Below, piece by piece: positions 30,862-41,524 of a stretch of 64,000 bases of DNA. This DNA is from Propionibacterium australiense. Its GTDB lineage: Bacteria; Actinomycetota; Actinomycetes; Propionibacteriales; Propionibacteriaceae. The stretch covers positions 124,001 to 188,000 of the forward strand of contig NZ_RCIV01000001.1 in assembly GCF_003666605.1 (NCBI RefSeq), read 5' to 3'. A program made the translations under genes and the position numbers. Numbering within the stretch: the stretch's first letter is position 1; every line of letters begins with the position of its first letter. Below the pieces are notes generated by a model. The model was not told where the DNA came from. It was given only the letters and a program-made list of their open reading frames with translations, and ran no database searches.

Positions 30862-31854
30862 TCAACTCGGGGTTGCTGAGGGTGAGTTGGGGGTGACATC
30901 AGGCTTGATGTCGATCCTCCAGCCGGTGAGCCGCGCGGCGAGCCGGACGTTCTGTCCCTCCCTGCCGATCGCCAGGGAGAGCTGGTAGTCCGGCACGATG
31001 GCGCGGACGGTCCGCGCCGCCTCGTCGATGACCTCGACGCTGATCGTCTTCGCGGGGCTCAGTGAGTTTCCGACGTACACGGCCGGGTCCTCGGACCAGT
31101 CGATGATGTCGATCTTCTCCTCGTTCAGCTCACGCATGACGGCACGCACCCGCTGGCCCATCGGGCCGATGCAGGCGCCCTTGGCCGAGACGTCGGCGTT
31201 GTGGGACACGACGGCGATCTTGGAGCGGTGCCCCGCCTCACGGGCCAGCCCCATGATCTCGACGACGCCCTGCTCCACCTCGGGGACCTCCAGCTCGAAG
31301 AGCTTCTTGACGAGGTTCGGGTGAGTGCGGCTGACCATGACCCTGGGCCCCCGGGCCTCCATGCGGACGCTCACGACGTAGACGCGCAGCCGCTTGCCGT
31401 GCTCGTAGGTCTCGCCCGGGGCCTGCTCGGCCAGGGGCATGAGGCCCTCGATGCCGCCCAGGTCGACACGCACCGTCCGGTTGTCGCCGTCCTTCTGGAC
31501 GACGCCGGTGAGGATGTCCCCCTCGGAGGCGCTGAACTTGCCGTACTTTCGCTCGTCCTCGGCCTCACGGAGCCGCTGGAAGATCACCTGACGGGCGGTG
31601 GAGGCGGCGACCCGCCCGAAGTCGGCCGGGGTGTCGTCGTACTCGCCGATGATCTCACCGTTCTCGTCGCGCTCGGGAACCATGACCGAGGCCTTGCCCG
31701 ATCTGCGGTCGAGCACCACCCGGGCACCCGGCTTGGGGTTCTCGGTCTTGGTGTAGGCGTTGTAGAGCGCGTCCTCGATGGCACTCACCAAGTAGTCGAG
31801 AGGAATCTCCTTCTCGTTGCCGATGGCCTTCAGGGCCGACATGTCCACGTCCAT
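30862..31854 (-). CDS. nusA: Transcription termination/antitermination factor NusA
   Basis: This 330-residue NusA has an N-terminal RNA polymerase-binding domain, an S1 domain ([20 protein letters not shown]) and two KH domains ([12 protein letters not shown] and [15 protein letters not shown]). It lacks the extra C-terminal acidic repeats of E. coli, as usual in actinobacteria. I took the ATG at 31854 because AGGAGG lies six bases upstream; an in-frame ATG at 31869 would include the ribosome binding site. It follows rimP by one base and ends at a strong terminator, so infB is not co-transcribed with it here. Confidence 0.95.
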   Translation of the reverse strand: MDVDMSALKAIGNEKEIPLDYLVSAIEDALYNAYTKTENPKPGARVVLDRRSGKASVMVPERDENGEIIGEYDDTPADFGRVAASTARQVIFQRLREAEDERKYGKFSASEGDILTGVVQKDGDNRTVRVDLGGIEGLMPLAEQAPGETYEHGKRLRVYVVSVRMEARGPRVMVSRTHPNLVKKLFELEVPEVEQGVVEIMGLAREAGHRSKIAVVSHNADVSAKGACIGPMGQRVRAVMRELNEEKIDIIDWSEDPAVYVGNSLSPAKTISVEVIDEAARTVRAIVPDYQLSLAIGREGQNVRLAARLTGWRIDIKPDVTPNSPSATPS

Positions 31855-31855
31855 C

Positions 31856-32329
31856 TCAGGCCTCCTCATCCTTGCGGTTCATCTCGACCTGGACGACGGC
31901 GCGTCGCACCTGGTCGAAGTCGACGCGCTGGGCCCGGCCGTCGACGTCCACGTCGGCCCCGGTGTCGTCGACGGCCCGGATCCGCCCGACGAAGGTGTCG
32001 CCCTGGGTGGGCGTGATACGGACCAGCCGGGAGATGTTGCGACGCCAGTGGGCGGGGCGACCGAGCGGCGCGGACACGCCCCGGGAGCCGACCTCGAGCG
32101 TGTAGGGGGCGTCGCCGACTGCCTCGGAGTCATCGAGCGCAGCCGAGATGGCGCGCGTCGCATCGGCGATGTCATCAATGGTGGGGCCATGGCCGTCGGG
32201 GCCGTCACCGTCGAGCGTGATCCGCAGGACGCTGCGTTTACCGGCTCTCACCACGGTGAGATCGTCCAATTCGAGTCCGTGCGCGGCCACGATGGGTTCG
32301 AGCACGGATACCAACGCTGATTCGTTCAC
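31856..32329 (-). CDS. rimP: Ribosome maturation factor RimP
   Basis: This protein of about 157 residues is needed for 30S maturation. It has the N-terminal RimP fold (LEPIVAAHGLELDDLTVVRA, LRITLDGDG) and the C-terminal SH3-like barrel (GRIRAVDDTGADVDVDG). GTG at 32329 (VNESALVSV) has AAGGA upstream at proper spacing. An ATG at 32344 abuts its own possible ribosome binding site and is the alternative. It is the first gene of the rimP-nusA unit; the short region upstream is shared with a divergent lipoprotein gene. Confidence 0.92.
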   Translation of the reverse strand: MNESALVSVLEPIVAAHGLELDDLTVVRAGKRSVLRITLDGDGPDGHGPTIDDIADATRAISAALDDSEAVGDAPYTLEVGSRGVSAPLGRPAHWRRNISRLVRITPTQGDTFVGRIRAVDDTGADVDVDGRAQRVDFDQVRRAVVQVEMNRKDEEA

Positions 32330-32472
32330 AGGCCGGTCCTTCATCCTCTTGTCGTTTCGATTGTGCCTCAAGCATAGGTGAGGCCCATCCCCGCCGGCGG
32401 GATCCAGGGGCGCGGCCGCCTCGCCCGGGCGCGAACACCGCCGCCGCAGCAGACCGCACTAGGGTGAGGGTC

Positions 32473-33492
32473 ATGGTCTCCCGCAGGATGATTCTGGCCG
32501 CCCCGCTGCTGGGCGCCCTGGCGGCCTGCGCCCCCTCCCCCGTCGTGTCGTCCGGCTCCTCGGCGACGACGGGCACGCTGGGACCCGACGACCCCCGCTA
32601 CGTCGCCGCCACGATCGAGACCGCGCTGGCCACGCTCACGACGTCGCTCGCCGCTACGGCGGCGGGCCAGGACGCAGGGCTCGTCGCGTGGTGCGAGGCC
32701 GCGTCCGCGGCCCACGCCGCGCACGTCCGGGTCCTGCTGCAGGCCGATCCCCTCGGCGGCACCGCGACCGACCGCTCCCCCATCGCGGCCTCGCCGTCGC
32801 CGAGCGCCACGGCGACACCCACCGGACCGGGCTCGCTGGTTCAGGTGTACCGGGACGCGGAGGGTTCGCACCGGGCGGCGGCATCGGCCGAGCAGGACCC
32901 CTCGATGCGCATGCTGTGGAGCTCGCTGGCCGTCTTCGCCGCCCGTGGAGCGGCGTGCGCGGATGCCTCGTCGTTCACCCCGGTACCGGTCGCCGGGCAC
33001 GCCGTTCCCGTGCGCGTCGAGGCCGGCACCGCGCTGGACGCCATGGCCGTGCTCCTCAGCCGCGTCGATGCCCTGCGCTACGGCCTGGAGACGATGATCG
33101 GCCGCTCGGGCGGCACCCGCGCCGACATGTCGGCCCGCCGCGACGAGGCCGATGCGCTGCGGGTCGAACTGGCCGGACGGATCACCGCGGCCGGCGGCGA
33201 GGCGCCGGGCCCCGAACTGGAGTACGAGCTGGGCGACGACGCCGACTCGCACGAGGTCATCTGGGCCCGGCTGGAGGACCAGCTGCTGGCCGGCTGGATG
33301 CGCCTGGCAGCCGCCACGACGGGCGATCCCGTCCAGTCCTCACCCGGCGGCTCGGTCTCCCCCAGCCCCAGCCGGACGCAGCCGTCCGGCGGACTGTACG
33401 GGCTGGACGAGGTCATCGACCGGGCCACGAAGCAGGCCGGCCAGGCGCCCCGGCACGGATCCGGCACCTGCACCTGGCCGGGCTGGGTGTGA
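32473..33492 (+). CDS. Lipoprotein with DUF4439 (ferritin-like) domain
   Basis: This 339-residue protein has a short signal peptide ending in the lipobox LGALAAC, so it should be lipid-anchored on the outer face of the membrane. A Ser/Thr/Pro-rich stretch (ATATPTGPG) separates two helical parts. The C-terminal part, about residues 175-290, is rich in Ala, Glu and Arg and matches the DUF4439 ferritin-like helical type found in actinobacterial lipoproteins beside rimP/proS. No metal ligands can be confirmed by eye. It is transcribed divergently from rimP and converges on proS (3 bases between stops). The role is unknown. Confidence 0.75.
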   Translation: MVSRRMILAAPLLGALAACAPSPVVSSGSSATTGTLGPDDPRYVAATIETALATLTTSLAATAAGQDAGLVAWCEAASAAHAAHVRVLLQADPLGGTATDRSPIAASPSPSATATPTGPGSLVQVYRDAEGSHRAAASAEQDPSMRMLWSSLAVFAARGAACADASSFTPVPVAGHAVPVRVEAGTALDAMAVLLSRVDALRYGLETMIGRSGGTRADMSARRDEADALRVELAGRITAAGGEAPGPELEYELGDDADSHEVIWARLEDQLLAGWMRLAAATTGDPVQSSPGGSVSPSPSRTQPSGGLYGLDEVIDRATKQAGQAPRHGSGTCTWPGWV

Positions 33493-33495
33493 GGC

Positions 33496-35271
33496 TCACT
33501 CGCCGCGTACGGCGGCGAGCACCTGATCGACGGCCTCGTCCACGCCGATCTCGCATCGCTCGCCACTGGCGCGGTCGCGCAGTTCGACGACACCGTGGGC
33601 GAGGCCACGGCCGACCACCAGGATGGTGGGCATGCCGAGCAGCTCGGCGTCGTTGAACTTCACCCCGGGGCTGGCCTTGCGGTCGTCCAGCAGGACGGGA
33701 ATGCCGGCCGCGTCGAGGGTCTCGGCGATCTCGGCAGCCTTGGCGGCGATCTCGTCGCCCTTGCCGGTGGCGAGCACGAGCACCTGGAACGGCGCGACCT
33801 CGCGGGGCCAGCACAGGCCCTTCTCGTCGCAGCTGGACTCGGCGATCATGGCGACGGCCCTGGTGACGCCGATGCCGTAGGAGCCCATGGTGACGGTGAC
33901 GAGCCGGCCGTTGCGGTCGAGGACCTGCAGACCCAGGGCCTGGGCGTACTTGCGGCCGAGCTGGAAGATGTGGCCCATCTCGACGCCGCGGGCCAGGCTC
34001 AGCGGGCCGGAGCCGTCGGGCGCCGGGTCGCCCTCGCGGATCTCGGCGACGTCCCCGATGCCGTCGCCGGTGAAGTCCCGGCCGGCGACGAGCCCGATGA
34101 CGTGCCGCTGGTCCTCGTTGGCGCCGGTCACCCAGCTGGTGCCGGGCACGACGCGGGGGTCGAGCAGGTACCGCATCCCGGCGGGGGCCTCGGCGCCCAG
34201 GAACTGGGCGCCCCCCTTGGCGGGACCGATGTAGCCCTTGACGAGCTGGGGGAACCGCTCGAAGTCCTCGTCGGTGAAGTCGACGGCTTCGGCCGGTGCG
34301 ATGGCCGCCTCGAGGCGCCTGGGGTCGACCGCGCGGTCGCCCGGCAGACCGAGGACGACCGGTTCGCGGGCCCCGTCCGGGGCCACGGTCATGAAGACGA
34401 CGTTCTTGAGGGTGTCTGCCGCGGTCCAGGCGCGGTCGGGCCGCGGGTAACTGCTGTTGAGCAGCTCGACGAGGCCGTCGATGGTCGGCACCTCGGGCGT
34501 GTCGACGACCCGGGCGGCCGGGGCGTCGTCGTAGGGCACCGGGTCGGGGGCCGGCACGGTGACGGCCTCGATGTTGGCCGCGTAGCCCCCGGGCGAGCGC
34601 ACGAAGGTGTCCTCGCCGCTGTCGCTGAGGGCCAGGAACTCCTCGGAGGCGGAGCCGCCCATGGCACCGGCGTTGGCCTTGACGATGACGTACTCGAAGC
34701 CGAGACGGTCGAAGATCCGGATGTAGGCCTCGCGGTGCCTGGCGTAGCTGGCGTCCAGGCCCGCGTCGTCGACGTCGAAGGAGTAGGAGTCCTTCATGAC
34801 GAACTCGCGGCCGCGCAGCACGCCGGCGCGCGGGCGGGCCTCGTCGCGGTACTTGTTCTGGATCTGGTAGAGCGTGACCGGCAGGTCCTTGTAGGAGGAG
34901 TAGAGGTCCTTGACCATGAGGGTGAACATCTCCTCATGGGTGGGCCCGAGCAGCATGTCGGCGCCCTTGCGGTCGACCAGCCGGAACAGATTGGGCCCGT
35001 ACTCGGTCCACCGCCCGGACTCCTCGTAGGGCTCGCGCGGTAGCAGTGCCGGCAGGCGGACCTCCTGGGCACCCATGGCGTCCATCTCCTCACGAATGAC
35101 CGCTTCGACGCGCGACAGGACGCGCAGGCCGAGCGGCAGCCACGAGTAGATGCCGGGGGCGACGCGGCGGATGTAGCCGGCCCGGACGAGGAAGCGGTGG
35201 CTGGGGATCTCCGCGTCCGCCGGGTCCTCGCGCAGCGTGCGCACGAACAGCGTGCTCATTCGGGTAATCAC
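33496..35271 (-). CDS. proS: Prolyl-tRNA synthetase
   Basis: This 591-residue class II synthetase charges tRNA-Pro. The catalytic core occupies residues 1-200 ([39 protein letters not shown]) and about 400-480, with an editing (INS) domain between at about 225-385. The C-terminal anticodon-binding domain carries [13 protein letters not shown]. This is the bacterial-type ProRS with the editing insert. GTG at 35271 gives [12 protein letters not shown] as in relatives; an ATG at 35259 is possible. It lies downstream of the GNAT-ispG genes on the same strand. Confidence 0.95.
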   Translation of the reverse strand: MITRMSTLFVRTLREDPADAEIPSHRFLVRAGYIRRVAPGIYSWLPLGLRVLSRVEAVIREEMDAMGAQEVRLPALLPREPYEESGRWTEYGPNLFRLVDRKGADMLLGPTHEEMFTLMVKDLYSSYKDLPVTLYQIQNKYRDEARPRAGVLRGREFVMKDSYSFDVDDAGLDASYARHREAYIRIFDRLGFEYVIVKANAGAMGGSASEEFLALSDSGEDTFVRSPGGYAANIEAVTVPAPDPVPYDDAPAARVVDTPEVPTIDGLVELLNSSYPRPDRAWTAADTLKNVVFMTVAPDGAREPVVLGLPGDRAVDPRRLEAAIAPAEAVDFTDEDFERFPQLVKGYIGPAKGGAQFLGAEAPAGMRYLLDPRVVPGTSWVTGANEDQRHVIGLVAGRDFTGDGIGDVAEIREGDPAPDGSGPLSLARGVEMGHIFQLGRKYAQALGLQVLDRNGRLVTVTMGSYGIGVTRAVAMIAESSCDEKGLCWPREVAPFQVLVLATGKGDEIAAKAAEIAETLDAAGIPVLLDDRKASPGVKFNDAELLGMPTILVVGRGLAHGVVELRDRASGERCEIGVDEAVDQVLAAVRGE

Positions 35272-35393
35272 TGGAACAGGTGCCTTTCTCGAGACCGTGC
35301 CGAGCCAATCCTAGTGCCGGGCTCGCCGCCGGCACGGCCCCGGCCCGAGCACGCCTGGGCCGCCGAGGATGCCTGGCCGGCGTCGCAGGGGCG

Positions 35394-36278
35394 CTAGTAG
35401 AGGATGGTGCCGAGTTCGCCGACCTGCCGGAAGCCGACGTGGGCGTAGACGGCGCGGGCGGCGGTGTTGTAGTCGTTGACGTACAGCGAGACCACCGGGT
35501 ACTGGCGGCGGGCCAGTTCGACGACGCGCGCCATGGCCGGCACCGCCAGGCCCTGGCCCCGCATCTCGGGGCTCACCCACACGCCCTGGATCTGGCAGGC
35601 GCCGCGGTGAACGGCACCGATGTCGGACTTGAACCAGAAGCGTCCCGTGTCCTCGTCGTAGGCGCCGAACGCGCGACCCGTCCCGATGAGCCCCCGCACG
35701 TGCGCGGCGTAGCTGTTGGTGTTGTCGAGGGGGCTGGCGCCGACCTCCTCGGTGTACATCGACACGGCGGCGTCGAAGTAGGGCTCGAAGTGCTCGGCGG
35801 TGACGGGCCGGACGCGCCGGTCGCCGGGCACGACCGGCGGGTGGTCGATGGCCATGAGCGGCTGGTGGGCGCGGATGGAGCGGGCGCCGAGCCATGCCTG
35901 GCCCCAGCGCGAGACGAGACGTTCGTGGACGGCCATGACGGCGGACGAGGGCCCCATGATGGCCTGGCTGGCCCGGCGCGGACCGAGGCGCTCCACGAAG
36001 GCGTCGAGTGCGGCGGGGTCGTCACCGGCGAGGACGAGATTGGCGCCGGCGTGGCAGGCCGCGACGAGCCGGCCGTCACGGAAGTAGCCCCAGACGTGGC
36101 AGCCGAGCCCGGCCGGGGACAGGCCCGCCACGTCGAGACGCGAACTGATGAAGATGTTCTCGAGCGGATGCTCCTCCAGGAGGGCGCGCAGCACGGGAAG
36201 ATCCATCGGCTCGAGGATTCTCGCCCTGCCGCGCGGCGGCGTGCGCGAGGCCGGCCCGGGCCGATGGAAGAAGGGCAT
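35394..36278 (-). CDS. GNAT-family acetyltransferase with DUF4081 domain
   Basis: This 294-residue protein has an N-terminal DUF4081 half (RALLEEHPLENIFISSRLDV, WGYFRDGRLVAACHAGANLV) and a C-terminal GNAT half. The GNAT half shows the acetyl-CoA loop in VWVSPEMRGQGLAVPAMARV and LYVNDYNTAARAVYAHVGF. Its ATG overlaps the ispG stop by one base, so it is co-expressed with ispG, an arrangement common in actinobacteria. The acceptor substrate is unknown; the link with ispG is positional. Confidence 0.88.
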   Translation of the reverse strand: MPFFHRPGPASRTPPRGRARILEPMDLPVLRALLEEHPLENIFISSRLDVAGLSPAGLGCHVWGYFRDGRLVAACHAGANLVLAGDDPAALDAFVERLGPRRASQAIMGPSSAVMAVHERLVSRWGQAWLGARSIRAHQPLMAIDHPPVVPGDRRVRPVTAEHFEPYFDAAVSMYTEEVGASPLDNTNSYAAHVRGLIGTGRAFGAYDEDTGRFWFKSDIGAVHRGACQIQGVWVSPEMRGQGLAVPAMARVVELARRQYPVVSLYVNDYNTAARAVYAHVGFRQVGELGTILY

Positions 36279-37420
36279 CAGACGAGGACCTGCGGCGTGC
36301 CCTGCTCGGCGAACTCGGCAGCCATCTCGTGGGCCATGGTGACGAGGGTCTCGACGATCTCGCTCTCGGGCACGGTCTTGATGACCTGGCCCTTGGCGAT
36401 GATCTGGCCCTTGCCGTTGCCGGAGGCCACACCGAGGTCGGCCTCGCGGGCCTCGCCGGGGCCGTTCACGACGCAGCCCATGACGGCCACGCGGATCGGG
36501 ACGGTCATGTCTTTGAGGGCGTCGGTCACCTGTTCGGCAAGCGTGTAGACGTCCACCTGGGCCCGGCCGCAGCTGGGGCAGCTGACGATCTCGAACTGGC
36601 GGGGGCGCAGGTTGAGGGACTCGAGGATCTTGACGCCGACCTTGACCTCCTGGACCGGGTCGGCGGACAGGGAGACCCGGATGGTGTCGCCGATGCCCTC
36701 GGCCAGGAGCGCGCCGAAGGCGACGGCGGACTTGATGGTGCCCTGGAAGGCGGGCCCGGCCTCGGTGACGCCCAGGTGCAGCGGGTAGTCGCAGGCGGCT
36801 GACAGGCGACGGTAGGCCTGGATCATGATGACCGGGTCGTGGTGCTTGACGGAGATGGCGAAGTCGCCGAAGCCGACGTCCTCGAAGAGCCGGGCCTCGT
36901 TGAGCGCCGACTGGACGAGCGCGCCGGCCGGGTCGGTCTCGTACATCTGCATGAGGCGCTTGTCGAGGGAGCCGGCATTGATGCCGATGCGCAGGGCTGT
37001 GCCGTGGTCGGTGGCCGCCCTGGCGATCTCGGCGACCTTGTCGTCGAACTTCTTGATGTTGCCCGGGTTGACGCGCACGCCTGCGCAGCCGGCCTCGATG
37101 GCGGCGAAGACGTACTTCGGGTTGAAGTGGATGTCGGCGACGACCGGGATCTGGGACTTCGCGGCGATGGCCGTCAGCGCCTTGGCGTCGTCCTGGCTCG
37201 GGACGGCGACGCGGATGATGTCGCAGCCGGCGGCGGTCAGCTGGGCGATCTGCTGCAGCGTCGCGTTGATGTCGGCCGTGAGGGTGTTGGTCATCGACTG
37301 CACGGAGATCGGGGCGTCACCGCCCATGGCGACCTTGCCGACGTGGATCGTGCGGGTCTTGCGTCGTACGGCGACGGTCGGGGCCGTCTCCTGCCCGTCA
37401 ATGAGAAGGTTGTCAGCCAT
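36278..37420 (-). CDS. ispG: 4-hydroxy-3-methylbut-2-enyl diphosphate synthase (IspG/GcpE)
   Basis: This 380-residue [4Fe-4S] enzyme of the MEP isoprenoid pathway makes HMBPP. It has the TIM-barrel start ([20 protein letters not shown]) and the cluster ligands in [11 protein letters not shown] and CVVNGPGEA, followed by the conserved Glu. dxr, the first committed enzyme of the pathway, lies upstream on the same strand with a helicase gene between. All expected motifs are present. Confidence 0.97.
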   Translation of the reverse strand: MADNLLIDGQETAPTVAVRRKTRTIHVGKVAMGGDAPISVQSMTNTLTADINATLQQIAQLTAAGCDIIRVAVPSQDDAKALTAIAAKSQIPVVADIHFNPKYVFAAIEAGCAGVRVNPGNIKKFDDKVAEIARAATDHGTALRIGINAGSLDKRLMQMYETDPAGALVQSALNEARLFEDVGFGDFAISVKHHDPVIMIQAYRRLSAACDYPLHLGVTEAGPAFQGTIKSAVAFGALLAEGIGDTIRVSLSADPVQEVKVGVKILESLNLRPRQFEIVSCPSCGRAQVDVYTLAEQVTDALKDMTVPIRVAVMGCVVNGPGEAREADLGVASGNGKGQIIAKGQVIKTVPESEIVETLVTMAHEMAAEFAEQGTPQVLV

Positions 37421-37481
37421 GCCCTCAAGGGTAACCGGGCCGCCGGGGCTGCGGGGCCGGGTTGCCCTCGCCTGCCGCGGA

Positions 37482-40211
37482 TCACCAGCGGGTACGTCTC
37501 ACCGGCGCCAGTGCCGAGTCCTCGCCCAGGGGCGATGTGCCGCGGACCGCCGCGAGCAGGCCGGCGCCGACGGCGTGGCCGGTGTAGACGGCGGTTCCCC
37601 CGCCGATGTGGTCGGCCCAGGCGGCGGCGAAGAGGTCGGCGTGGGCTCGCGAGTCGGCCAGGGCGCCGGGAACCGCATGCCAGTTCTCGGCGAGCGATCC
37701 GACGATCCCGCGCGCCGCCAGGGGGCCGCAGGCGCCGGGCCCCAGGCGCCAGCGGTTGATGAGGTAGCGGGCATCGGCGCCGACCGGCCCGATGAGCTCG
37801 GACAGGGCCTGGACGAAGACCTCGGCCTGGCCCTGCCCCGCGCCGGAGAGGCTGAACCGCAGCTCGCCGTCGTGGGTCACCTCGGTGTCCAGGGCCGCCT
37901 CGGCGTCCACCAGACCGGCGGCCTGCAGGGCGGCCAGGACGGTCTGCGCGTAGTCGACCAGGCCCGGTTCGCGGTGCATCCGCCGCCCAAGGATCACGGC
38001 CCGCCAGCCGGTGAGGGCAGCCGCGGCGCCGAACGCGGCCAGGGCGACCGGCGTTGCCCCGGTGAGGGCGGCGAGCAGCCCGCCGACGGCGAGAGCGGCA
38101 GCGCCCGCGGCGCCGGGCAGGCCGGGCCTGGAACGCGGCTCGCCCGGCACGACGAGCCGGTGCCCGTCCCAGGCGAGACGGTCATCGGGGGCGACGGCGA
38201 GCGCCCGGTCGCTGTCGTGCCGGCCGGCGGCGGGGGTGATGCGCAGTTCGCCGCGCGGGAAACCGTTGGGGTCGAGACCGGCCCAGGCCTGCCGGATCTG
38301 TCCCAGCCGTTCGGCGCGGGCCAGTGCCGCGGCGTTGGCGGCGTCGAAGAGCTCGGCGGGAGGCGGGGTGTAGGGAGAGAAACGCGAGTCGAGGTGGGCC
38401 ACCTGGTCGACGATCTCACCGGTCTCGTCTGGGGCGAACCAGCCGTCGTGCTTGCGGACCAGGCGCCGCCAGTCGCCGTCGCCCTGCGGGTGGCCGGGGG
38501 CGATGGCGCAGACCGACCAGTTGACGGCGACCTTGTCCGGGCGCGCCGGGTCGCGGCGCAGCGCCCTGCCGCGGGTCTGGACGACGGCTGTGCTCGTGGT
38601 GGCCGAACCGAGGTCGACGACACCGGTGATCGACGGCGCGTCCCAGCCCTCGCCGAGCAGCGCGCGGGTGCCGACGAGCACCCGGCTGGTACCGGACTCG
38701 ATCATGGCCGTCGCGGCCCGCACCCAGGCAGACGGCCCCCAGCCGGTGACCTGCACGAGACCGTCGTCCAGCCGCTCGGCGCCCAGCTCGTCCTCGTGCC
38801 CGGCCGCGGTCTCGGTGAGCAGGGCGGCGGCCTCGGGCGAGCCCGCGATCCGCCGGCCGGTGACGAGCAGCGGGTTGGCCGTCATCAGGCGGGGATCGGC
38901 GGCCAGCAGGGCGGCGACCCGGCGGGCCGAGCCGGACTGCTCGGAGATGGTGCCGGTGACGTCGGCCGGCAGTGCGGCGGCCTCGGCGTGGTCGCAGAGC
39001 ACGAGCAGGCGCGCCTGCGGGTCGGCGGCCAGTGTCGCCGTGACGATCTCGACGGCCCCGCGGGCCTTGGCGTCGCTGCGCGCCAGGACGCGCTGCACGG
39101 CGGGGACGCCCTGCGTGATGCCGTGTCTGCCCAGCCGGTGGTCCAGCCCGGGCAGGAGTTCGCGCAGCCGCTCGATGGTTGCCGCATCGCGGCGATCCCC
39201 GGAGCGGCGCAGGCAGTGCGCCCACCAGTCCTGGGTGATCGCCAGCCAGTCCTCGAGCCCCGGCGCCGCCCTCGCGGCCTCGCCGAGGCCGGCCTGCGGG
39301 GGCATCGACAGGTGGCCGGCGTGGGCCAGGCGAAGGACCGCATCGGCCAGCTCGGGGTCCGTGCGGCTCGTTGTCGGCCAGTCCCGTGACAGGGCGCCCC
39401 ACCGCAGCTCGGCCCAGGCCAGCAGGCCGGTGGAGGCGATCGATGGATCGGTGAGCCAGGTGATGAACTCGGCGGTCCGGGTGGCACGTCCAGCCAGCCA
39501 GTCGGTCTCCGCGGCGGTGGGGCGGGTGAGCCAGGCCAGTTCGACGAAGGGAGCCAGCTCTCCGCGGGCCACCAGGGGCGGCACCGGCACCTGGGCGACC
39601 GGCTCGCCGATGACGGCTCGCATCTGCTCGGCCTCGGCCCTGCTCATCCGGGACGGTGGCGTGGCGGTCAGCCCGATCACCTCGGCGCGCCCGACGTGGT
39701 CGAGCATGTGGGCCAGCAGTTCGCCCCACAGCGCGAGCAGGTGGTGGCACTCGTCGAGGACGATGGTGAAGGGCCCCCGCCGGGCCATCTCGGCGATGAT
39801 CCGCTCCCCGGCGGGGCTGAGCCGCGCCGGCGCTGACTCGTTCTCGTCGTCGGCGCGCCCGACGAGCGCCTGGTAGGTGAGGACGGTCAGGTCCGTGGGC
39901 AGCGTGGCGTCGGTGGTGGCCAGTCGGCGGCCCGCCGCCCCGAACCGGGCGGCCTCGCCGAGCCAGACCGATCGGACGGCTGTGTTGGGCACGAGGACGA
40001 GCACGGGGCGTCCCGAGGCGAGGGCATGGGCCAGCCCCACGGCCGTCTTGCCGGCGCCTGGCGGCAGGCTCACCCAGACCCGTTCGAGACCCCGGTCCCG
40101 CGCCGCGGCCAGCGCCTCGAGGACGGCCACCTGGTGCTCCCGCCAGGGCCACGGGGCGCTGGACGGGACGCCGTTCGCCGCCTGCTGCTCACCCGGTTGC
40201 GGCACGGACAT
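37482..40211 (-). CDS. SF2 DExH helicase with C-terminal membrane hairpin
   Basis: This 909-residue protein belongs to the DEAD/DEAH helicase superfamily 2. Motif I is [12 protein letters not shown] (about 49-60), motif II DECHH (153-157), motif [10 protein letters not shown], and motif [13 protein letters not shown]; a GEGWDAPSI segment lies before it. After the helicase core comes an Ala/Leu/Gly-rich stretch at about 698-742 long enough for two membrane helices with a short turn, then about 165 residues of no recognised fold. The ATG at 40211 follows GAGGAGGAG, 16 bases after dxr. It is not a known part of isoprenoid synthesis. Type III restriction-like or defence roles are possible. The membrane prediction is by eye. 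Confidence 0.82.
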   Translation of the reverse strand: MSVPQPGEQQAANGVPSSAPWPWREHQVAVLEALAAARDRGLERVWVSLPPGAGKTAVGLAHALASGRPVLVLVPNTAVRSVWLGEAARFGAAGRRLATTDATLPTDLTVLTYQALVGRADDENESAPARLSPAGERIIAEMARRGPFTIVLDECHHLLALWGELLAHMLDHVGRAEVIGLTATPPSRMSRAEAEQMRAVIGEPVAQVPVPPLVARGELAPFVELAWLTRPTAAETDWLAGRATRTAEFITWLTDPSIASTGLLAWAELRWGALSRDWPTTSRTDPELADAVLRLAHAGHLSMPPQAGLGEAARAAPGLEDWLAITQDWWAHCLRRSGDRRDAATIERLRELLPGLDHRLGRHGITQGVPAVQRVLARSDAKARGAVEIVTATLAADPQARLLVLCDHAEAAALPADVTGTISEQSGSARRVAALLAADPRLMTANPLLVTGRRIAGSPEAAALLTETAAGHEDELGAERLDDGLVQVTGWGPSAWVRAATAMIESGTSRVLVGTRALLGEGWDAPSITGVVDLGSATTSTAVVQTRGRALRRDPARPDKVAVNWSVCAIAPGHPQGDGDWRRLVRKHDGWFAPDETGEIVDQVAHLDSRFSPYTPPPAELFDAANAAALARAERLGQIRQAWAGLDPNGFPRGELRITPAAGRHDSDRALAVAPDDRLAWDGHRLVVPGEPRSRPGLPGAAGAAALAVGGLLAALTGATPVALAAFGAAAALTGWRAVILGRRMHREPGLVDYAQTVLAALQAAGLVDAEAALDTEVTHDGELRFSLSGAGQGQAEVFVQALSELIGPVGADARYLINRWRLGPGACGPLAARGIVGSLAENWHAVPGALADSRAHADLFAAAWADHIGGGTAVYTGHAVGAGLLAAVRGTSPLGEDSALAPVRRTRW

Positions 40212-40227
40212 GCCCGATCGCTCCTCC

Positions 40228-41397
40228 TCACCGGCACAGCTGCGCGGCGCGACGGCGCGCCCAGCCATCGGCGGCGAGGACGGCCTCGACGCTCAGTGCC
40301 TCGTCACTCACGTGGCCGGAGGCGAGGTGCTCGTCGAGGACGCGCGCAATCGTGTCGGTAATGGCCAGGAAACCCGCTGTGCCCTCGCAGAAGGCATCGA
40401 CGCAGACCTCGTTGGCGCCGTTGAGGACGGCCGGCGCGGTTCCGCCCGCCCTGCCCGCGCGGCGGGCCAGGTCGACTGCCGGGAAGGTCTGCGCGTCGAG
40501 TGGCTCGAAGGTCCAGCTGGTGGCCTGCGACCAGTCGCAGCAGGCGGCGGCGCCGGGCATGCGCTCCGGCCAGGTCAGCGCCAGCCCGATGGGCAGCCGC
40601 ATGTCGGGAGGGGACGCCTGCATGATCGTGGCGCCGTCGACGAACTCGACCCCGGAGTGGACCACCGACTGCGGGTGGACGACGACGGTGATGTCATCGG
40701 GGTCGACGTCGTAGAGCAGGGCGGCCTCGAGCAGTTCGAGGCCCTTGTTGACGAGGGTGGCCGAGTTGATGGTGATGACGCGGCCCATGCGCCAGGTGGG
40801 ATGGGCCAGGGCCTGCTCGGGGGTCACCTCGGCGAGCTCGTCGCGGGTCATGCCGCGGAAGGGACCGCCGGAGGCGGTGAGCATGAGCCGGCGTACCTCG
40901 TGGGGGCCGCCGCCGCGCAGGCACTGGGCGAAGGCGGAGTGCTCGGAGTCCACGGCGACCAGCTGTCCGGGCCGGGCCCTGTCGGTGACCAGGTGACCGC
41001 CGACGACGAGGGACTCCTTGTTGGCCAGCGCCAGTGTCGTCCCGGCGTCCAGCGCGGCGAGGGTGGCCATGAGCCCGGCCGAGCCGGTGATGGCGTTGAG
41101 GACGACGTCGGCGCTCATCGAGGCCAGTTCCTCGTTGGCCCCGGGGCCGGTGACGAGGGCTGGGCGGTCCACGCCACCGGCGGCCTCGAAGGCCGCCCAG
41201 AACTCTTCCTCGCGCCCGGTGGCGGCGATACCGACCACCCTGGGCGCGAAGCGCGCCGCCTGCTCGGCGAGCCGGCTGATCTGCCCTCCTCCGGCGCTCA
41301 GCGCGACGATGCGGAAACCGTCACGGCGCGCGCCGATCACCTCACAGGTCTGTGTCCCGATCGAACCGGTACTGCCCAGAAGAACAACATCTCGCAC
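40228..41397 (-). CDS. dxr: 1-deoxy-D-xylulose 5-phosphate reductoisomerase
   Basis: This 389-residue MEP-pathway enzyme converts DXP to MEP using NADPH. It has the Rossmann loop LLGSTGSIGTQT, the catalytic region (ALANKESLVVGG, VDSEHSAFAQCL) and the flexible-loop segment LTASGGPFRGM. The ATG at 41397 gives MRDVVLLGSTGS. The rlmN stop lies 127 bases upstream. Downstream are the helicase and ispG. Confidence 0.96.
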   Translation of the reverse strand: MRDVVLLGSTGSIGTQTCEVIGARRDGFRIVALSAGGGQISRLAEQAARFAPRVVGIAATGREEEFWAAFEAAGGVDRPALVTGPGANEELASMSADVVLNAITGSAGLMATLAALDAGTTLALANKESLVVGGHLVTDRARPGQLVAVDSEHSAFAQCLRGGGPHEVRRLMLTASGGPFRGMTRDELAEVTPEQALAHPTWRMGRVITINSATLVNKGLELLEAALLYDVDPDDITVVVHPQSVVHSGVEFVDGATIMQASPPDMRLPIGLALTWPERMPGAAACCDWSQATSWTFEPLDAQTFPAVDLARRAGRAGGTAPAVLNGANEVCVDAFCEGTAGFLAITDTIARVLDEHLASGHVSDEALSVEAVLAADGWARRRAAQLCR

Positions 41398-41524
41398 CTG
41401 CGTGATTATGGCCCCTTGCCCCGGCCCGCGGGAAACCGGATCGGGGCGCCCGCCGACAAGGACAGTCGTCTGGGAATTGGTTCAGTATGACGCACACGTG
41501 CCCAGATGAGGGGGTGGTGTCCCC

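Noticed and set aside
33595-35043. Long plus-strand frame opposite proS.
   Set aside because: Antisense shadow of a clear prolyl-tRNA synthetase gene.
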